Below, one piece after another: positions 58,508-64,000 of a stretch of DNA of 64,000 nt. The position numbers and the translations under genes were made by a program. This DNA is from Diprion similis (lineage: Eukaryota; Arthropoda; Insecta; Hymenoptera; Diprionidae): NCBI RefSeq assembly GCF_021155765.1, contig NC_060105.1:5888001-5952000 (forward strand), written 5' to 3'. The notes under the pieces were generated by a model. That model saw only the letters and a list, made by a program, of their open reading frames with translations, did no database searches and was not told where the DNA came from. The first letter of the stretch is position 1; each line of letters opens with the position of its first letter.

Positions 58508-61500
58508 CTGAAAGAGAAAAGTTTTCAACCCTTGGTTAAAAAGTTCTTATTAAACACATGGCTGTATTAACGGATCGAACAATGACCTGTGAGGCCGCGA
58601 GCGTACAATTGTTTTACCCTATTTTTTCAAAATGTATTTCGAACGTTATTGTAAAGTTTTAACGAGGAAAGCACGAGAAGATCCAGGAAGGAAGTGCGAA
58701 GTACGATCCAACAAGTAGTTAGTTTGTTAGTGCCAGACGTAGATTGGAAGCTACATGTGGCATTACGTGCGGTACGTTCTATTAATAGACGGGAGGTTAG
58801 ACCAGAGACGAGACAGCGTCTGGGTTCGGTGCATCTTAACGGGCACGTATGTCTCCTTCCGTATATCCTTATTCTCAGACTCAAGTTCGAGTCGAACGAG
58901 TCAGACGCAAGCCGAGCAGAAGAAAGTTCACCAAAAGTTGAGCCTGCGTATGCTGAACTTGAAAATACTTTGATCCGACGGTGCTGTTGGCACAGGAAAA
59001 GTGCCTTTAAATATAACCACGATGTCGCCGTGTTTCTTTTATCTTATTTTGTTTTTTGAAATCGATACGCCAGCCAGAAGCACTCGTTGAAATATGAAGG
59101 AGAAATAAAAAAAAAAAAAAAGACGTAAAAGAAGAAGAAGAAGGGGCTACAAAACTTGATACGAATGCCAAATTTTTCATTTTATTTCGTTTGTAAACAG
59201 GAAATCGTTACATGCCTTCAAACAGATCTTCGAACCACTATAAAAAAGTGGCGTTTGTAACGGGCACTCGTCTCCTATTATTAGCACCGCGTATCCACTT
59301 TAACCATGCAGTGCATCGGACGCCATACGCGAAGAAAATTTTATTCCCATTCGAATTTCGGACTATTTTCAGCCTATAAGATGACAAGAAATCGTTCGAC
59401 CAGCTGGTCCACCATATTCTCTCAGGCAAAGGTCATAAACTACGTCCGGATCGCGTTTTTTCGCGTGCAAACAGAAGAAGAGGGAAAGAAAGAGGAGGCT
59501 GCGTGAAGAGTGGCTTTTTTTTAAAGGATATATGTGTACGTATAAAATGTATAACACGAGGCAACGATCCGGGGAGTAAATTTCAAGTGATTTTTCACCT
59601 GCTTATTTTTATTTTAATTTTTTTCCTTCGTGATTTGGTTATTTTTATTCTCTTCTCTTCTCTTCGACAATACTTCGCCTCCTGTCCTCGGTATCGCTGT
59701 AAATTCGATCTGCAGATATTGTTTTTTCATCGAGTGGAAGGAAACCTCGCCACGCGCAATCTTAGGCACTACAGTGCCTGTATCAAATAAAGTGTATTCA
59801 AAATTGCTGGAAGCGTAATCTGCCCCGAGCTGAAAGCTCGGTTTTCCTCTGTTGTGTGTTATTTTCTTTGTGAAATGAAGCACGAGATGCTCCCGGTGAA
59901 GAAAATATAATGAAAGTGAGATACCTATCTCTCTCTCTCTCTCTCTGTGTCTGTGCGAAAAGTACCTATTATAAATAAGGAGCAATTTATCTGATCCAAA
60001 GTAAGAATATGGCGTCTAAGTTTACTTACTAAGCAGAACAGAAATGCAACTCAGGGGCTAGTGATTACACCTCGGCAAAGTTGCTCTTTTTCTTTTACAA
60101 GGCATATTTTTTAATCAGCGTTATTTTAATTTTACAGCCAGACAGCCGAAGGATAGTGCAGTCTCGTCTTGTCCAGCACATCCCTAAGGAGTGTGGAGGA
60201 ACACAGTGATATTGAAGCGCCATTTCCTCCCGAGAGACGTGTACTTCAACCTACAAGGCTCTCAGGACTCTTTGGTTTATTGCACAACTCTCAGGATTCT
60301 CGAGGTGACGGTTTTACCATTTTACTACCGTTGTCAAGAGCCCTTCTCGCCTCCTGCCTTTCCTTATACCCTACTTCTTTTTACACGGGCGTAAAACAAC
60401 CGGGATCGTCCGACAATAAGAAGAAAGTAGGTATTCCGGTTTAATCCAACTAACCTCTTGACTTTTTCTCGTTACTCTTAACCTTCAATTAGCCCTTATT
60501 CTCGCCGGCTAACCATTGCGCCACTTTTTTCATCCCCCGACACCGGCAACTCTCCGTCAATATCAATCCCCATCTTTCTTCTCCAGCAGCGTTCATCGAT
60601 GTAACGAAAAAAATTTAACAAGTTTTGTTTTCATTGAAAACTCAACGCTACCGATAAATCATGATACAGATCAATTATTGATCGACTAACCCCGTATCTT
60701 TCGTAACTTTTGGCTACGTTATGTAATGTGAGTATTCATCTTCGCCGTTTTAGGAGCTTCGGTTATAGGCGTTTCCGTGTGGGTATAGATTCGCGTACGT
60801 ACGGCATCTTGAAAGTAACATTGTACGCCGTTGGTGGAAACTTTTGTGGGTAACAACCGACGGGGAACGCGAAGCTTTTTAAGCGTCAACGCTAGAAAGT
60901 CTCTTGCCTGCTTGCCTGCCTGCCTTAGAGTGAACGAAATTTAATGTCAATGTAATGGCACCCGCAGGCTCATTTCCCTAATGGAATGTTACCTTTTGAG
61001 AATAAGACGATGCTTTCGACGTCGTTCAACGGAGGTTGACGCCGCCTAGTTTTGTGATATCACCGAGTCGGAACTCGGGACGTTTGGTTCGTCTATAATA
61101 CATTCATCATCCATTTCTTACTTCGTCTCGCGGCCGATTTGAACGGCTTTAAAATTCACTACGCACCTTATTATCATCGCGGATTAGCTTTGAGGAAGAT
61201 GTTTTTCAGACACTGTAGCTACCGGTCATGTCGGATTTCAAAGGAATTCGGTACAAGGTTCCGATGTTTGCGAACAAAGGTTACTCGGAATGCGCCCGAC
61301 TCACCCGAGGCGTTTTCAACTCCATAGACGTTTCGTTCGACGACGACGCAAAGGCAAAAGGGGCCTTTAAAATGATCTCGAATCGAGCACAACGTGAACT
61401 AGACGTCAAAGGAATCCGACGTCCTTTTCGACGAGCATGTTGTACGATAATATTCACTACGTACGCTCAGCTCGTGATGAGAGTACGGAACGTTCGATGA

Positions 61501-62918
61501 TTCGTCTCTGCATTCTGAAAGCGGATATGATGGAACGAATGTCTGCGTACATAATGTGTAACGTACGTAACAGAATTCCGACCTCTATTCTCCCATCGCT
61601 TTGTTCATTCTATCTGCACGCTTCAGCTGGCAGAATAATGCGTTAAACTAAACGTGGTCGAGGCATTTCATGATCAACCACCTGACAAGCCCACCGCACA
61701 CGCTTAATACGGTTTTCAATTTCCTTCGCCGCGCTATCTCTCTTGGCTTAATGTTCATTCCATTCCGAAACGCGGTTTAATTTTTCTTGTTGTTGTTGTT
61801 GTTGTTGTTCAATCACACTTTCGATTCATGTTTGAGAGACTCTTTTCTACTGACAGTTAATTTTTATCCACCAATGTCGGTTCATCGACAATATTATTAT
61901 CACAAAACGAAAGATTTGCAGACTTTCATGCGAAATATAAGGATAGATAAAACGGTTCATAGAAAATTATCTCTGATATATCGTCAATCGTATGTTTCAA
62001 AAGAATCGCATCTTCGTTTATCACTGAAAAAATTTTCTCACCAGCAGTTTATCTTCGTTCTAATCTATCAGAACGGCGTCGATTATCACCGTGAATTTTT
62101 CTCTTCCAAGATACTGTTTCTCACGAGTCTTAACCGCGAGTGGCAGGCCTTGTACTCTGCGGTAGAATCCGAGTCTGATTACTCGAGTACTTAGTGCAGG
62201 GTCGAGAGGACCGCGGGCATTTATCCTCAAGTGTTTCGAATAAAGGTGCGTTAAGCAGGGCTGTCAAATGACCGGAAGTTCGTCGCCGCCCTCCTACCTA
62301 CAAAGCAATCGCTACTTCAAAGGTACGTACGTCGCGTCACAGGCATTATTGTGCGTCTAATACTTGCCGTAATTAGCGTACCGTAAAGACCTGCGGAATT
62401 TATCATCGTTCAACTCTAGCGGGTATTTAAGAAGTTCGATTTCTTCGAACGGAAATAATTTTCTTCGGTTTTCTTATTTTTCTAAATCATGTCACCCGAT
62501 TTGATCATCTTTACTCGGTAAAGTATTTAAAAAAAGATGGTTTAATATTTAGCGCGAGGTCATAATATGTAAGAATGTGGATTTTTCAAATTAACAATCT
62601 TTCTCTGAAAATTCGTTTCCGCACGTTTTTTTTTTTTTTTTTTTCCATCCATAAGAAACATCCGATTCAACTTTGTCGCGAATATTTTACCAAGACATTT
62701 ATGAATATACGGTTATAATTCTACAAAGCTCATTGTACAGAGACGCGTAAATTAGCTGTGATCCTTGCAAAACTTGAAGATACGTGACAGAGATCCTGCA
62801 GAAAGTCTTCGAACCTCCTCCCTTGATCCCCCGACAAAAACACCTTAGGCCCAAAGTCATCAACTTTAGTCTCTCAGTTAAACCCAAGCGTTATTTAGGC
62901 GGACTAAAATGTGGTGAT

Positions 62919-62931
62919 GGGGGGGGGGGGG
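62919..62931 (+). repeat. Poly-G run of 13
   Basis: Thirteen consecutive G on the plus strand. Confidence 0.9.
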
Positions 62932-63162
62932 AGGCAACGCTGGTTGAACCTGTCAGAAATCAGGCAGCGGAAGGAAGACAAGGGAAGGTGGGAGGACTGA
63001 GGATGAGTGGAGATAGGTAGAGGCCGAGATAGATAGAGGAGGAAATGGAAATGGAAATGTGAAGGGAAAAGGAAAAGGAAAAGGAGATATCGCAAGAGAA
63101 ATGGAATAATTGTATTTCTCAAGGTCCCCGTACAGCCGGAGGGATTCGGATAATCGTGCAAG

Positions 63163-63199
63163 ACGAGGGATGAAGCGAGGGATGAAGCGAGGGATGAAG
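63163..63199. repeat. 12-bp minisatellite, three copies
   Basis: CGAGGGATGAAG is repeated three times in tandem without mismatch. Confidence 0.9.
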
Positions 63200-64000
63200 C
63201 TGGGGCCTCCCTTTGAGGCCTTAATACATTTCATCCCGCGCGAACGACGTTACGTACCTTTCTCAAATTTTCACGGCCAGAACTCGCCTGCCTACTGCAC
63301 GAAATTAAATTACATATAAATTATATTACTTAATGACGGTGACGATATACTTTTGGCAAAAATATTTACCCGCGGTTAATTTCTAATATGTTTCCTTATT
63401 TTCTTCTTTTTGCGCTGTTCGTTTTTGAAATGCGGATTCTGCGACTTCCCTCGTTTCGCGCCTTGTCTTTAGAATTGTTTGTTTAAATTTTCCGCGCTCA
63501 TCCTTTTCTGCAGGCGGAAAGACGTGAATTTGAAGTATAAGGTTCGCTTCTCGATTCACGGCACGTGACGTGTTACCGGGGGTCGGTCTATTTTTTTCTT
63601 CCTTACTTTTCTTTCCTCCTTCTACCCCTTGATTGTGAGTTATGCGGTACGTGCTGCACGCTTTCCTTCGAACCTTTATTACCGATGAAAAATTCAAGAT
63701 CCTCGAAAGTTATGCCGACTCCGTTTCCTACCGCATATCTCGCCCAGCTGCCCGCCGGCGGAACCAACGCGTCCCGTGTTTTACAGAAAAGAATAAGAAA
63801 TATAACAAAAAAAAAAAAAAAGAAAAAGAAAAAAAAAACACACACACGCGAATTTATCCACAAAATAATACGATCCAGCTGTGCAGATTGGTCGGATGGA
63901 GTTCGGGGAAATTTTTTCTTTTTGGGTTTTCAGATACGTGGATCGGCGATTTGTTTTCTTTCAGACAAATAAATAAAAATATAGGTACGTGTGTGTAAGG

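Larger units (their letters stand above)
58508..64000. other. Probable CanA intron or upstream DNA, no exon recognised
   Basis: I looked on the minus strand for the conserved catalytic motifs of calcineurin (GDIHGQ, GDYVDRG, GNHEC, HGGLSP) and found none, so the next 5' exon must lie beyond the window. A cluster of plus-strand open frames at 61139-62194 has no recognised domain. Simple repeats occur near 59945, 61790, 62919-62931, 63040-63085, 63163-63199 and 63810-63840. Confidence 0.55.

Noticed and set aside
58694..59059. 121-codon plus-strand open frame with fairly normal composition
   Set aside because: No recognised domain, and the antisense frame is equally open. It could be an old insertion, but nothing supports a gene.
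59614..59985. 123-codon minus-strand open frame upstream of the first visible CanA exon
   Set aside because: Considered as a 5' CanA exon, but its sequence does not match any part of calcineurin and lacks a credible acceptor and donor.

Overview
This is eukaryotic nuclear DNA, most likely from a holometabolous insect. A hymenopteran such as a sawfly or parasitoid fits best, but nothing here proves the order. The evidence is short coding exons with GT-AG introns, a 7tm_6 insect odorant receptor (a family confined to insects), an atonal-type bHLH gene, and AT-rich non-coding DNA full of microsatellites. There are no operons, Shine-Dalgarno sites or prokaryotic features. About 95% of the window is intergenic or intronic.

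Three protein-coding genes can be supported, all on the minus strand. In transcription order they are: (1) calcineurin A (CanA), the catalytic subunit of protein phosphatase 2B, of which seven coding exons lie between 58507 and 38966 while its 5' exons fall beyond base 64000; (2) a complete or nearly complete odorant receptor with eight well-supported exons between 30181 and 27376 plus one uncertain terminal exon; (3) an atonal-family proneural bHLH gene with three exons between 24048 and 22686, encoding 266 residues. I checked the splice phases by hand; they are consistent across every junction except the odorant receptor's last exon.

Layout: 1-21.6 kb holds no gene I can recognise, and contains an imperfect inverted-repeat (foldback) element at about 5600-6095 and a strong G-quadruplex motif at about 8.8 kb. 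21.6-24.75 kb is the atonal gene with its 3' flank and a candidate promoter. 27.1-30.2 kb is the odorant receptor. 30.7-38.6 kb is AT-rich, dense in simple repeats, and may be a very long CanA 3' UTR. 38.9-58.5 kb is the CanA 3' half, including a 13 kb intron and two MITE-like insertions in other introns. 58.5-64 kb is probably CanA intron.

The three genes share a neural and signalling theme: calcineurin is a Ca2+/calmodulin phosphatase, Or proteins are olfactory ion channels, and atonal specifies sensory precursors. I see no sequence evidence that they are functionally linked. I did not find a new multi-gene system. The most notable items are the foldback element, the promoter-like cluster upstream of atonal, the two MITE-like elements, the intron just after the CanA stop codon, a NAGNAG acceptor in CanA, and repeated long G-runs.
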